A DNA stretch of 64,000 nucleotides from Rheum nobile (taxonomy: Eukaryota; Streptophyta; Magnoliopsida; Caryophyllales; Polygonaceae). The stretch lies in assembly GCA_027886185.1 (NCBI GenBank), contig WOAB01000158.1, positions 682,001 to 746,000 of the forward strand, written 5' to 3'. The notes beneath the pieces were generated by a model. That model was not told the origin of the DNA. It saw nothing but the letters and a program-made list of their open reading frames with translations, and searched no databases. Shown piece after piece: positions 23,652 through 36,144 of the stretch. How positions within the stretch are numbered: the stretch's first letter is position 1; each line of letters begins with the position of its first letter. The position numbers and the translations under genes are program-made.

Positions 23652-24620
23652 ATGGTCGACACTCGTTCTACTGACTCCCCTCTAGCTGCTTTTGATCCAG
23701 AAATCGACAGATCGTTCCATGTGAACCTACGCGATCAAGAAGAAGAAGAAGTGGAGGTTGAGATCGTTGAGCCGATTGAGCCAGTTGACATCCCTGATTT
23801 TGCAATGGCTGGAACTCTGAGAGAGCTTACTGAGCCGAATATTGGAGCACAACCCCTGGCTGTCGTCATTCCTGCGCTTGGCGAAGGGGTGAATTTTGAG
23901 CTAAAGTCTGGAGTTGTTGCCTATCTCCCTAAGTTCCATGGTTTGAGTGGAGAGGACCCGATCTCTCACCTGGGCAAGTTCCATAATGTCTGCATGACTA
24001 TGAAGCCCAGGAACGTGACGGAAGACCAAATCAAGATGAGAGCTTTTGGTTTCTCCCTGTTAGACTCTGCTAGCGCCTGGTACTATCACTTGCCACCAGG
24101 AACCATAGATACCTGGAATAAACTGCACAAGGCATTCCTGGACAAGTACTTTCCAACGAAGAAGGCGAATGCCTTGAAAAAGGCAATTGCCAATATTGAG
24201 CAGGCTGGTGATGAGACGCTATATGACTATCTTGAGCGGTACAAGAGACTTTGCTCCAGCTGCCCGTTCCATGGATACGCCAAGCAGGACCTTGTCCTCT
24301 ATTTACACAATGGTCTGCTGGACCAAGAGAGAAGGATGGTTGACGCTGCTTGCGGTGGAAGCATTCTGAATCTGACACCGGATGCAGCCATGGAGAGATT
24401 CCAGGAGATGAGTGAGAGTACCAGGAGTTTTGGAAAGACATACCAAAGGAAGGCGGTCAATGCTGTGACCCCTGCAGGACCAAGCCCAATGTTGACCGAG
24501 TTAGCCGAGCTGAAAGAGATGGTAAAGAGGATGGCGAACCAGAGCACCCCTCAACAAGTTAAAGCATGTGGGCTTTGCTCTGATCAATACCACCCCACCG
24601 ACACTTGTCCTCAGCTGTAG
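23652..24620 (+). pseudogene. gypsy (Athila-like) gag, nearly intact
   Basis: The start is taken at 23652 (MVDTRSTDSPLAAFDPEIDR) because the related gag at 36145 begins MVHTRVTN in the same context; an ATG 18 bases upstream is in frame. The gag core contains LRELTEPNIGAQPL, FSLLDSASAWYYHLPPGTID, FLDKYFPTKK and CPFHGYAKQDLVLYLHNGLL. A CCHC motif CGLCSDQYHPTDTC lies near the end. A TAG at 24618 interrupts a frame that continues (EEGVTEVNAIGGYG) to the truncation. Protease and everything downstream are missing. Confidence 0.82.
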
Positions 24621-24844
24621 GAGGAGGGTGTTACTGAAGTTAATGCTATAGGAGGTTATGGACCCCCTAGACCACAGTTTGGGGGACAGCCCAATTATAA
24701 TCCGAGAGGGCGAGACCACCCTGGTTTTAGATGGAGTGACCCTCAAGGTGGTCACCAGCCGGCACAACAACAATACCAGCAGAGAGCCCCGTATCAACAG
24801 AGGCCTCAAGGCCAAAGCTCTGGTGCTTCGACTGAAGAGATGCT

Positions 24845-25412
24845 ATTAATATAGTACATTTCATGATTTGACCTCTGTTTTCCCTCCTAAAGTGAACAAG
24901 TTTCCCTCCATTTTCTACCCCTTTACCCACTTGTTAGTCTTTACCTAAAATAACCCCAACTGTAAACTTGTACAAAACCACATAACACCACAAAACCTTA
25001 AATCCACAAATCTTTAAAAAAGGCTTTCGTTGCATATTCAATGTCTTTGGAATAGAAGAATTAAATAATGGGTGAATTTTGACTTTCACATTTAGTCCTC
25101 TTTACAAGACATTCTTCTGTGGTTTCCTAAACAAGAAAGAACAACCTTTCAACATCTTTTTTAGCATTACTCAAATCTGACTTTCATATTTGTTCCTTGA
25201 TTCTAAAATATTTGTTTTTCCTACACAATTTTGTCCCGTTTGGCTAGAAAACCCTTTCTATCTTCAGATCAGGATGGGCTAAAACCCTAACTTTTATAAC
25301 TAATGTCGTTGTTAGTCATGTCCAACATAATACTGTCAGTGTTAGACACTATACTGTCAACGTTTGTCATAAAGTAATTGTACTTGTGTTTGCTTTTTCT
25401 TCATATAACAGG
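24845..25412 (+). other. Upstream region of the transposase gene, copy 1
   Basis: Matches 51912-52125 plus 54592-54945 of copy 2. It holds the repeat box at 24896, a telo-box-like aaaccctaac near 25283 and an intron acceptor (ataacag) at about 25412. It also holds the unoccupied site of the copy 2 LINE (aatgtctttggaatagaa, 25039-25056). No complete first exon of the transposase was identified. Confidence 0.5.
24896..24934. repeat. 39-bp box 5' of transposase, copy 1
   Basis: Starts ACAAGT, ends ACTTGT, with a pyrimidine-rich core (tccctccatt, tacccctttaccc). The same box in the same orientation lies 3' of the transposase at 42637. It may be a subterminal transposase-binding or boundary repeat. 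Confidence 0.6.
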
Positions 25413-26399
25413 TGGGTTTTCGATGGGATCACAACGACAAAAGCACTTGTTGTGTCTGAAGATATCAATTACTCAAATCTGAGGAAAAGGTTGGATGAGA
25501 AGATAAAATGTATTGACGGGATAGATGAAATGGAGCTCAAATATCTATCACTGTAGAAACCAAAGTTACAACCATTCGATGTCAAAGATGACAAGGACCT
25601 TGATGCTTTCAAATTTGTGAACTTGCAATCAGAAGATACTATTTGGCCTATTGAGTTATATGTGAGTTTGAAAAAGAAAGGAAACAAAGAATTTGCAAAC
25701 ACAGAGTATTTAAATGTGAGGCCGACATCATAGTGTGTCTGACTCCGCCACCGTTATCACAAAGTCAAGAGGCAGAGGCCGAGGTTATGATGGGTGGTCA
25801 TCCAAGTACAAATGGTACCAAATCGGACAAGAGAAACGTGGTAAGCGACAATTGTACCACTGAAGTTGTCCCGAATACAGTTGATTGTGACATGTATGAA
25901 ATGAAACCGAAAATTTGTCCTGACAACAATGGGGAAGTACAAATAGTTGACTTGGTGAGCCAATCTGAGGCAAATTCGGAAACTGATGGGAGAGAAACAA
26001 GGTCTTAAACATGAAGGAAAAGAATACATGAATGTATTGAGATTGACAATGATTATGGGAAAGACGTTGGGCAAGATGTTGTGCATGATGTTTGGGATGA
26101 CTTTGAGGGTGATTTTGAGGATGATTTTGAGGAAGATTGTAGGGAAGATGACTTTGATGGGCCATTGCTTGATGACACTAATGAAGTGGATAACTTATTT
26201 ATAAACATTGATGAGGAAGTTCTCCAATAGATTGAAGCTGAGTACCATCGTAGCAAAAAGTCTAGTAAAAGGCAATTAGATGATTTGGAAGAGCCAATAG
26301 AGGGTGATGGGGTGAGATGCAATGATCTGGAAATAAAAGTTGGAGAGCATTTCAATTGCAAGAAGGATCTTAAGGATCGTTTATCCTTGATGGCATTAC
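25413..26399 (+). pseudogene. MuDR-type transposase, copy 1, N-terminal part
   Basis: Reads the N-terminal domain (SKALVVSEDINYSNLRKRLD), an acidic linker and the start of the MuDR zinc/DNA-binding domain (VGEHFNCKKDLKDRLSLMAL). Stops include one in place of W (SL-stop-KPK, about 25555), the frame change near 25735 and a TAG at about 26228 also seen in copy 2. The gene is cut at 26404 by the gypsy element; the next codons resume at 32607. Confidence 0.82.
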
Positions 26400-26404
26400 A
26401 GAAG

Positions 26405-27771
26405 TGATAGACATGTTTTAGTCATGTTACCTGGTCAAAATAAATCATAAACAAACCTAAACAAGTAGCAAAGGCAAGCAAGGGTCGAATCCCACAGAGA
26501 GGAAGTAATATTTCTAAGTGCACAATCGTATGTCAAAGGTAACAAGGGGGTTTTTGGTTGATTTGTTTCAAAGTAAATAACAAAGTAAAGTAAAACAAAG
26601 CAAAGATTTGTATTCAATTTGGGAAAAGTACTTAGCCAGACAAATATCCACCATTCATGAGATTAGTTGATCCTAGATTCTCTCTAATTCCTTCCTATGA
26701 ATGTTCCTATTCCTTTTCATAAGTTATAAACAGGAAAAATAGACCTTGAGAATACTAACTATTAATTAACTATGAAAACCTCACACGTCAATTCAATAGC
26801 AGCAATGATCACAGGAATTTTGACAGATACATGCAAGAGTAGCAAACAGTCATACTATTGCATGCAATTAATTCTCCCTACAATAAACTTGTCCCAAACA
26901 GTTCTTAGAATATCGCAGTTGCTACTCATGAATAAGGTAACTCAAACAGTAATTACCAAACCCTAGCAATAGATAATTATCAATAACAAATAGTTGCGTC
27001 CAACAAGCGAAATCAATAATAATCAATGGGATGAAGCACAAGAGAATCAATACATTCAAAGGAAAAGAAATAGAAATAGAATCTCACAACCGTATATCAA
27101 ACGAAGGCTTCAATCGTCGAACTAAGCAAAAGTGCTTAGTTCTTCATAGTTCAAAGGAAAAACAATACTCAATGGAAACAACGATAATGAATGATGAATG
27201 GGAAACTAGGTTAAATAACCTAACCCTAAAACAAAAGGGAAAAGATAACGAAAATAGTCTAAAAGGAAATAAATATAAAGTGTCGAAATAATAAAACAAA
27301 ATAAAGTCGGAAATAATAATAATAAAAAAAAACTTCAGAAAATCCTCTACGGCTTCCGCTCCGTGTCGTTCCGCGGTCGCGGATCAGAATCCGCGGTCGC
27401 GGAAATATCATCGATGCTCTCGACCTGTTCGCTGGAAGGATTTTCCGCGGGCGCGGAACAATTTCCGCGACCGCGGAAAATGGCAATTCTTCACGTTGTG
27501 CTCTCGAACATCCTGCACGGTTAGCAAACCGTGCAGGCCCTTTTCTGGCTTTTCTCCGCGGCTTCTGTAGACCCGACTGGGTCTATATGTCATCTTCTTG
27601 GGTGGCTTCCTTCTCCCTTCAATATATCTTCATTTAATCTCCTCCAAACCACCATATCTACACTTCTACTCCTAAACTCCATTCTCCATAGTTGTGCACT
27701 AAACCCATACACATGGCACCCTAAACACCGATAACAACTCCTAGATAAGTACTACAAAGTAGAGCTGATCA
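26405..27771 (-). repeat. 3' LTR of the 26405-32606 element
   Basis: 1,367 bp, tgatagacat...gagctgatca on the plus strand. Cluster of CCGCGGTCGCGG motifs at 27370-27482, about 20 bp longer than in the other LTR. Conserved box (sense gtgggattcgaccct) at about 26482-26500. Confidence 0.9.
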
Positions 27772-29118
27772 AACTCCCCCATGCTTAAACCTTGCTCGTC
27801 CTCGAGTAAGCTAAAATAAACCTATCCTCCAATCAAATCCCCAAGGTCTCAGGAAGCATAGAAAAATCATATCCTCTAAGAATTGCACCTAACCATGAAA
27901 CTCCAAGGCACCAATACAATAAGCTCAATACAACACAACCCATATCATAACACCAACCAAGCTAAAAGGAAAGCAGAGTACTTCCCTCAAGCTTATCCCA
28001 AACACCATAGAGTGAGTAACAATCTAATCCTAGCCTCCATCTATCTTCTTATCGCTCTAGAGTGACCTACCCGAATCCTCCTTATATCTCCTCTTCTTAT
28101 GTCACCACGCTAGGTAAAATGAGGATTCCTAAAAATCACTCTTCTCTTTTCACTCATTTTGCCAAGGCACCCTTTCGGGTTTTCACCAAGCCACTCATTT
28201 CATTTTTCAATAGATGTGCTCACATATAACTCACATCACTCTTGACTTCATATTACCCCAGCCTAATGCTAGTCCAAGCCACCTGCTTATTACCTAAGCC
28301 GCCCTTTCGGGTTTTCGACTTATCCCAGGGTTTCTAATTTTTGCCTTTTTTCAATTTTTGGCTTTTTCTATTATTCATTTTTCTCCTCAACGACGTAGCA
28401 AGTATAGAATCCTTCCCCATGCTTAAACATTGCATTGTCCTCAATGTAATGAAAGACAAAAAGAATAAAGCACATGGAAGGAAAAGAATGAACTCACAAC
28501 CGTCGCCGAGTTGGCTTGGACTCTGAAATTGTTGCAGGCGGTATAATCATATAAGCACAAGTCTCTGGTGTGTCGGCGTCGTCTTCAAAATCAATTCCTA
28601 CCGTGCAACCAAAAGGAACCACTCTGGTGAATAGTGGTATAGCAAGGTAATCGGGGTTGTACGACCTTCAACGAACACATGGTGGAGCCCAGATATAATC
28701 GTGGTGGGGCCTCTAGTGTTCCTTCTCCTCAGCTGTCAATTGTAGGGTCATCATCGTTGCCAAATAAAGTGTGGGGTAAGTGTCTCCTCCTTGGCAACAT
28801 GATGCACACCATCTCTCCATGGGGAACTCGGACAGCTGGCCTTCGGTAGAACTTTTTTTTTTTAATCCGTTTAAGGTTTTTCCGTTTTTTTTTTCAAGTG
28901 CAGGGAAATAGGAGGACTTACATTAGTGCGGGACCCGTCTTCTTTATGGTGCGGGCCTCCTCCCTGCAGGTTATTCTAAACGCAAAAACAAAAACAAAAT
29001 AACACACTAATAACTAAAACGAACAAGGAAAGGAAAAGCTGGAAAGAAATACATACCTCGGGTTGCCTCCCGAGTAGCACCTTATTTATTGTCGTGACTC
29101 GACATACTACTCTTCTAC
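27772..29118 (-). other. Non-coding 3' interior of the gypsy element
   Basis: Runs from the polypurine tract (27772-27785) through repetitive AT-rich text with the gccctttcgggtttt block twice (about 28166 and 28298; the mirror region is near 39280-39440 in the related element) and a T-rich run at 28853-28893. No coding domain is visible. The region between gag and the LTR is where pol would lie in a full-length relative. Confidence 0.6.
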
Positions 29119-31180
29119 TCAACTGGGGTTGGTCACAACAACTGAACTCCTGGGCTCAATATCAGGGGGATGCCTCTTTGTATGCTCTATGTTGAGCTTT
29201 ACCCCCATTCCCTTGCACTTCATGATGGGTGGACCACTGTTAACATCCATGGTTGCACTTGCCATCTTCAGAAATGGCCTACCCAACATCTCAGGGGTTG
29301 CATGCTTATCCTGCCCCGTATCCAGCGTAGAGAAATTTACCCTCTAAATCCCATCTTCCTTCTTATGCTTCCCCTTTTTCTTTTTCTTGATCTTGCACAA
29401 CGCCTTTAAGAATTCATTGTAGTGAGGGATGCTGTTTGCCAATTTGAGCAAAGGAATGTTTGCCTCGCAGTAACTGAAGGTGTCAAATAGATCCTTGTCG
29501 TTCTCCACCTTTCTGGTATCCTTCAGAGCCTCGGGGAAGGGTGCGAGAGGCTTTACTGATCCGAGCGGTGGGAAATAGGGCCGCACGTAGTCATCAAAGG
29601 GTCGGCGGAACGAAGGGACGCTTCTGGGGCATTTCCGCGGTCGCAGATTGGTGGCCGCGGTCGCGGAATATTGTCGAACAAGTCGTCCACTTCAGCTCTT
29701 TTTCCGCAGTCGCGGATCTCCTGCCGCGGTCGCGAAAATCTCTCGATCTGCTCCTCTTCGTCTGTGCTTTTTCTGCGGTCGCGGCTCTCCTGGTTTGGTC
29801 GCGGAATGTCTTCCTTGGCATCTTTTGCTACTGTAGCTCCTTTTCCTGCTATATTTTCTTTCACATGTCCACCTTCCTCTGTCAAGGGTGTGCTTCCCAA
29901 ATGTATACCACTCCTTAGTGTCATTACACAGACAGTCTCTTGTGGGTTCTCTACCGTAGGACGTGGTAGTTGTCCGGACTCCCTGGCCTCCAATTGACTC
30001 ACCCTTTTAGCGACTTGTCCAAACTGACTCTCTATGTTCTGGAAGCTAGACTTCATCTCTTGCTGAATTTAGACCGTGCTTTGAGTGAGAGATCGAATCA
30101 TGTCCTCTAATGATGTGGAGGGACTCGGATTCAGAACTGGTGGATTATGCGCGTAAGGATGCCCGTACTGTTGCTGATTTCCATACGGGTGAAACTGTTG
30201 TGGGCTTGGATTGAACTCCTGGTTATAGTGGCCTTGGGAGGGATATGGCTGATTTCCGTATCACAAATTGGGAGTGGTCTCTCCACCCTGAGTTGTAGGC
30301 GTTTGAATACGGCTCATATCTCGGTCTCTGCGGACCAAAACCTCTTATAGCGTTCACTTCAGCTTCGGGGTCTCCAAGTGTTGGGCAGTCATCAGTGGGA
30401 TGCCGCGGATCATGACAGGCTCTGCAAGCTTTGATTGGCCTTACTGCACTGGGAATCGATCTTCTATTGGATTGTCGTGAGCCTTCAGATAGCTCAAAGA
30501 ATAACTCAAATGCTGCAGCTGGCGTCTTGTTCAGAATACTACCACCACAGGCTGCGTTCACCAGTCTGCGGTCATCATCCAGAAGCCCACCATAGAGATA
30601 GAGAATAAGATCTTGGTCAGAATAACCATGATATGGACATCTAGATATCAATCTTCTGAAGTTCTCATAATACTCGTACAAAGTTTCACCGGCCTGCTGT
30701 TCAATATTACTGATGCTCTTCTTCAGGCTGTTCAACTTCGTAGCTGGAAAGTATTTTTCTAGGAAGGCCTTCTTCATCTTTTCCCACGTATCAATACTGC
30801 CAGGAGTCAAATAATAGAACCAATCCTTGGCCTCATCCTTCAAAGAGAACGGAAAATCCCTCAGCTTGATCTGCTCCTCAGTGACTCCAACAGGTTTCAT
30901 GCTTACGCACACATAATGAAATTCAGCGAGATGCTTATTAGGATCATCTCCATTTAGACCATGGAATTGTGGGAGAAAATGAATCAAACCAGATTTCAAT
31001 TCAAAGTTCACTCCATCATCCAAAGCAGGGAACTGCACAACAAACTCTTGTTGCGCCCAGTTGGGTGCGGTCAACTGTCTCAAGGTACATTGTTGGTTAG
31101 CCATCTTAGAAAGTCTCACGCACTTCTCTGTTGAATCAAAAGACTAGAGTGGACGGATTAGTAGCACATGTGTGGATCGT
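29119..31180 (-). pseudogene. Athila-like gag with protease tail, start codon lost
   Basis: By alignment with the gags at 23652 and 36145 the start should be at 31180, but it reads ACG there. A TGA then precedes the first in-frame methionine (MANQQCTLRQL). The gag core (FSLKDEAKDWFYYLTPGSID, FLEKYFPATKL, CPYHGYSDQDLILYLYGGLL) and CCHC CRACHDPRHPTDDC (about 30435) are open from 31119 to 30223. Downstream is a coiled-coil block (SSFQNIESQFGQVAKRVSQL), a linker with three R/P/D-rich repeats from CCGCGG-type DNA (29633-29811), and PHYNEFLKALCKIKKKKKGK. The retropepsin active site is missing: after a stop, only the LGRPFLK tail remains (about 29275), ending at 29119. Confidence 0.82.
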
Positions 31181-31245
31181 AAGATAGATCCACACAATAG
31201 TTGACAAACAAACGAACACATAGAAAAACTAAAACTTGCCTCTCT

Positions 31246-31258
31246 GGAAACGGCGCCA
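31246..31258 (-). other. Primer-binding site, tRNA-Asp type
   Basis: The minus strand reads TGGCGCCGTTTCC three bases inside the 5' LTR, matching the tRNA-Asp complement with a small divergence at the end. Confidence 0.8.
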
Positions 31259-31261
31259 ATT

Positions 31262-32606
31262 TGATAGACAAGTTTTAGTCGTGTTACCTGGTCAAAATAA
31301 ATCCTAAACAAACCTAAACAAGTAGCAAAGGCAAGCAAGGGTCGAATCCCACAGAGAGGAAGTAATCTTTCTAAGTGCACAATCGTATGTCAAAGGTAAC
31401 AAGGGGGGTTTTGGTTGATTTGTTTCAAAGTAAATAACAAAGTAAAGTAAAACAAAGCAAAGATTTGTATTCAATTTGGGAAAAGTACTTAGCCAGACAA
31501 ATATCCACCATTCATGAGATTAGTTGATCCTAGATTCTCTCTAATTCCTTCCTATGAATGTTCCTATTCCTTTTCATAAGTTATAAATAGGACAAACAGA
31601 CCCTGAAAATACTAACTATTAATTAACTATGAAAACCTCACGCGTCAATTCAATAGCAGCAATGAGCACATGAATTTCGACAGATACATGCAAGAGTAGC
31701 AAACAGTCATACTATTGCATGCAATTAATTCTCCCTACAATAAACTAGTCCCAAACAGTTCTTAGAATATCGCAGTTGCTACTCATGAATAAGGTAACTC
31801 AAACAGTAATTACCAAACCCTAGCAATAGATAATTATCAATAACAACTAGTTGCGTCCAACAAGCGAAATCCGTAATAATCAATGGGATGAAGCACAAGA
31901 GAATCAATACATTCAAAGGAAAAGAAATAGAAATAGAATCTCACAACCGTATATCAAACGAAGGCTTCAATCGTCGGACTAAGCAAAAGTGCTTAGTTCT
32001 TCATAGTTCAAAGGAAAAACAATACTCAATGGAAACAACGATAAAGAATGATGAATGGGAAACTAGGTTAAATAACCTAACCCTAAAACGAAAGGGAAAA
32101 GATAACGAAAATAGTCTAAGAGGAAATAAATTAAAGTGTCAAAATAATAAAATAAAATAAAGTCAGAAATAATAATAAAAAAAATAACTTCGGAAAATCC
32201 TCTGCGGCTTCCGCTCCGTGTCGTTCCGCGGTCGCAGAAATATCATCGATGCTCTCGACCTGTTCGCTGGAAGGATTTTCCGCGGGTGCGGAACAATTTC
32301 CGCGACCGCGGAAAATGGCAATTCTTCACGTTGTGCTCTCGAACATCCTACACGGTTAGCAAACCGTGCAGGCCCTTTTCTGGCTTTTCTCTACGGCTTC
32401 TGTAGACCCGACTGGGTCTATACATCGTCTTCTTGGGTGGCTTCCTTCTCCCTTCAATATATCTTCATTTAATCTCCTCCAAACCACCATATCTATACTT
32501 CTACTCCTCAACTCCATTCTCCATAGTTGTGCACTAAACCCATACACATGGCACCCTAAATACCGGTAACAACTCCTAGATAAGAACTATAAAGTAGAGC
32601 TGATCA
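31262..32606 (-). repeat. 5' LTR of the 26405-32606 element
   Basis: 1,345 bp. Nearly identical to 26405-27771 apart from scattered substitutions and a missing CCGCGGTCGC unit near 32233. The outer end GCTGATCA abuts the agaag duplication. Confidence 0.9.
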
Positions 32607-32611
32607 AGAAG

Positions 32612-33460
32612 CGCTTCCAGATGCATGTTCAGAAGTCTGATACGAAGTTATATGTGGTAAGGTGCATTGATCCTAGTTGCACCTTTTTTTGTTATGGGGC
32701 CGCTCTTGGCAAAACAGGATTGTTTGAAGTAAGGAAGTATTGTAGACAACACACATGTGCCATGAAGCTTTGGCATAACCACCACACACATGCAAGTTTA
32801 AGCGTAATTATTGACCACATAATGTCAAGGTAAGTAAACAATCTTGTCAGTACGATCATATATATTTATCAGTATGTATATTAACTAACCTTAACTTGTT
32901 ACAACTTTAACACAACCGGTATATGTAATAGACCTCGTGCTGCACAAATTCAAGACTTAATGAAGAAAATGGGAGTGGAAGTTAGTTACGACAAGGCAAA
33001 TCGAGCACGTTTAACCGTCATAGACAGGATAAGAGGCATAGCTGAGCAAAGCTACAAGCGGCTTCATGGATACATGTACATGCTGGAAAGGATGAATACA
33101 AGGACAGACACACATGTTGAAGTAGATTCTAATCGTCAATTCAAGTATTGTTTTTTCAGCTTGGATGCTTGGCGCAATGGAATGCAGTTTTTAAGAAAGG
33201 TAAATATAAGTTTTATCACGGTCAATTTAGTTTTTGTCAGACTATATGTAGTCTATTGTAGCATTTAAGTATTGTATTGTCATGTGTAGACTCTCATTTT
33301 GTAAAGCTGAGTGAAATTTATTGCAGGTCATAACTATGGATGGTACCTATTCATGATCAAAGTACAAAGGCACACTTCTAGTAACAGTGGCACAAGATGA
33401 AAACAGACATATATATCCAATGGCATTTGCTGTAGTTGACAGCGAGAATGACACCTCATG
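32612..33460 (+). pseudogene. MuDR-type transposase, copy 1, middle part
   Basis: Continues from 26399: FQMHVQKSDTKLYVVRCIDP, a zinc-ligand pattern ending QHTC, and a GT-AG intron after HIMSR (donor gtaagtaaac at 32832). Then IQDLMKKMGVEVSYDKANRA, another intron, and the first catalytic aspartate in TMDGTYS. An in-frame TGA directly after TYS is shared with copy 2. The segment ends where the solo LTR inserted (TSD gtcat, 33461-33465). Confidence 0.82.
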
Positions 33461-33465
33461 GTCAT

Positions 33466-34806
33466 TGACATGGCTAAAGTCGTGATACCTATCAAAGAAA
33501 TCCTAAAGTATCTACTAAAGAGTATAGCAAGCAAGTCAGGGTCGATCCCACAGAGAGTCAGGTTATCTATTCTTGTAATTCACGTCACCAACTAGGAACT
33601 AAGGGGGGGGGGGGGGGGGGGTTTGTAGAAATCTCGAAACAAAGTAACAAGTAAGCAAGTAAACAAGTTTGCAAGTAAAGGTTGTGAATATGATGAGGAA
33701 AAGCGCCACACTTAACAAAGATCCACACAACAAGAGAATGGTCGATCACGGAATTCTATCAATCTCATGTTCTTAACTTTCCTATAGTTGTTCTTATCCT
33801 GATCTTAGATAACTATTAGTTCTACCAGCTCTAATATTACTTATTACTAAATCAAATCCGAAAACCTTCAAGACTCAATAAAGCAATAGCAATCAAACAA
33901 GGATTCAACAAGATACATGCAATAGAAACAACCCGTTACTATAAGCATGCAATTAACTCTCTCTCATGATGAACACTCGCAACCCGCTTATGTAAATCGT
34001 GCTTGCCACTAGATATGCAACCCGAACCCGGAATCACAAGTACTAGCAATCAGGAAGATATCAATAGACCTAGGTAGCTACTCTAGATAAATCAACATAA
34101 ACCAATAGACAATCAAGCGCAAGAGAATTAATCCAACTAGATAGGAAAACAAACAAGAGTAGAAAACTCACAACCAATCAATTACTGGCTTCAAACTGTC
34201 AAGTGCAACAATGGAGGTTTAGTTCTCCATTAGGGTTTGTGAGAGGAGAAATATGAAAAGTGGCAACTAGGGTAAAGACTAGATGATGCTCTAAAAGAGT
34301 CTTAAACCTAACTTAAATACTAAAGTAATAATTCAGAAATAAAGAAAATAAAATAACAAACAAGGAAACTAAGTCTCGGAAATAAAATAGAACGAAATAA
34401 AAACTCGGAAATAAATCTCGTCAGCGCGTTGCCACCGCTGGGTGCGGTGGCCTTCATGCCGCGGGGTGCGGCAGTCTTCATTGGCCTTCAGCATCTGCGA
34501 CACTTCAGGCAAAATGCCATAACTTTTGATTCCCAACTCGGATTGCGCTCATATTTTGAGGACTTGTAGTAGACTTCAAGATCTAACTCCTCGAGTTGGA
34601 ATCACTCCATTTCGACATCTGAGTAGAGAGAACGAACCAATTTAATTCAGCATACTGTTCTTCTACTCTTCTCTTCACTTCCTTTGCGTCTTTTACTGGT
34701 GGCTTCTTCCTTAGTGTCTCCTATGATCTCCAAAACAGCTCAAACACCTCCAAAAACACCAAACTTTTCCCCCAAATGCCATGCACATGAATGTGTCTAA
34801 ATCTAC
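33466..34806 (-). mobile_element. Solo LTR, left part (split by a nested element)
   Basis: Starts TGACATGGCT next to TSD gtcat (33461-33465). It belongs to the Athila/Tat-like LTR group (sense tgtgggatcgaccctgactt, about 33537-33556; 19 consecutive G at 33603-33621). A GC-rich palindromic cluster (CCACCGCTGGGTGCGGTGG) lies at 34420-34500. The last 63 bp are at 41179-41241. Confidence 0.85.
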
Positions 34807-36066
34807 TGATACACACGATTATGTTTTGTGTATAGACGGGGTTTTAGCATTGATTTAGTGGTGTTTTAGGATACTTTAAAGAAGTTGTGGAGTATTGGCA
34901 GGAGGTGCTGAAGACAGACTTTTGGAGGCCTTGGGAGCATTCGGAGCTGAAGAGACGAAGACACTGAAGGAGTGGCTTCACGGCGGCCGCCGTTCACATC
35001 GCGGCGACTGCCGCCAAAGGATTCCCAGCGATCATGGTTACGACTTAAGAACGGCGACCGTCGTTTAAAGCCGGCGACCGCCGCGATTATGGCGCCCGCC
35101 GTCCTCTCTAGGGCGCCCGCCGCCACTGTCAGAAGCCCACCGAGCCCGTTTCCAGATCTTTTCTATTTTGGATTATTTTATTACGGTTTTAGTATTTTCA
35201 TTTTAGGTTAATTTAGACTGATTTCCTTTTAGTATATAAGGGGAGAGAAAAGGCTTGTTTGACACATCTCTCGAACCTTAATTTCACTTTTCATTCTACG
35301 TACTTTGCTATGAAGAACTAAGCCACTCTTGCTTAGTCAGACGCTGAAGCTTTCGTTTTGATTCAGTTGTGAGATTCTCGTTCTTAATCTATTGCATGGA
35401 TTTTATCTATTTTCTTGCTTGATTGCTTATGATTGATATTGATAATTTCTAGTCTGATCAACTAGGGTTTGTTGTTATTGATCTATTGCTAGATTTAGAT
35501 TGTTACTGGTTGAGCATATCTATTTCAGAGTAGCAATTGCATCGTACTAGTATCTGGTTGTGCTAGTCTTATGCAGAAGAGAACTGATTTACATTCTAGG
35601 ATAATATCTGGTTGTTTTATGCTAGAATTGTATCCAACTATATTCCTATCCGTAACGCTGCTGTTAAACTGAATCTTGATAGTTTCAGGGTTGTTTAATT
35701 AGTTAGTGCTAATAGTATCTGGTTGTGCTATTAGTTATATCTTAAAAGGAATTGGAATTTCCATTGCATGAGATTTTGAATGAGTATCTAGGATCAACTT
35801 GTCATACGAATAATGGATGTTGTTTGACTAAGTGCTTTTTTTCCATCACTGATTTCACAACTTTTAGTCTGTTTACCTTTTGCATGCTTAGATTTACTTA
35901 AACAAACAAAACTCCCCTTTGGTTACTTTGGATTGACATATAAATTGCATATAAATATAGAATATGTCTCCCTGTGGACTCGACCTTTACTTACCTAGGA
36001 CTACAGTTTAGGGTTTGTTTGGATATTTTGCATAGCAGTAATTACACGACAAATTCCTGTTATCCA
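34807..36066 (+). repeat. 5' LTR of the nested gypsy element
   Basis: 1,260 bp, tgatacacac...tgttatcca. GC-rich GGCGACCGCCG-type motifs cluster at 34983-35126. Conserved LTR box in diverged form (ctccctgtggactcgacctt) at about 35969. Confidence 0.9.
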
Positions 36067-36068
36067 AT

Positions 36069-36086
36069 TGGCGTCGTTGTCGGGGA
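36069..36086 (+). other. Primer-binding site, tRNA-Asp type
   Basis: TGGCGTCGTTGTCGGGGA follows the 5' LTR by two bases; two mismatches to the tRNA-Asp complement. Confidence 0.82.
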
Positions 36087-36144
36087 GGCAATATTCTATT
36101 TTTTGTGTGTGATTTGTGTGCCAATCTTGGTGTGAACCTATCTT

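Larger units (their letters stand above)
22191..24844 (+). mobile_element. 3'-truncated gypsy element (5' LTR plus gag)
   Basis: 5' LTR 22191-23572, primer site, gag, then an abrupt junction at about 24844 into transposon-block sequence. Copy 2 shows the uninterrupted target: insertion fell after ...aaaagcacaca (51600). The junction rejoins at ctattaatatag (about 51913), so the 3' half of the element and about 310 bp of host block were lost together. The LTR family is the same as the solo LTR at 46525-47905. Confidence 0.85.
26405..32606 (-). mobile_element. Ty3/gypsy (Athila-like) element, gag only
   Basis: 6,202 bp inserted into the mudrA gene with TSD agaag (26400-26404, 32607-32611). It has both LTRs, a tRNA-Asp primer site, gag and a purine tract (gcatgggggagtt) on the minus strand beside the 3' LTR. 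Most of the protease and all RT/RNaseH/integrase are missing. Copy 2 shows the intact reading frame across the site (MALQK-RFQMH). Confidence 0.93.
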
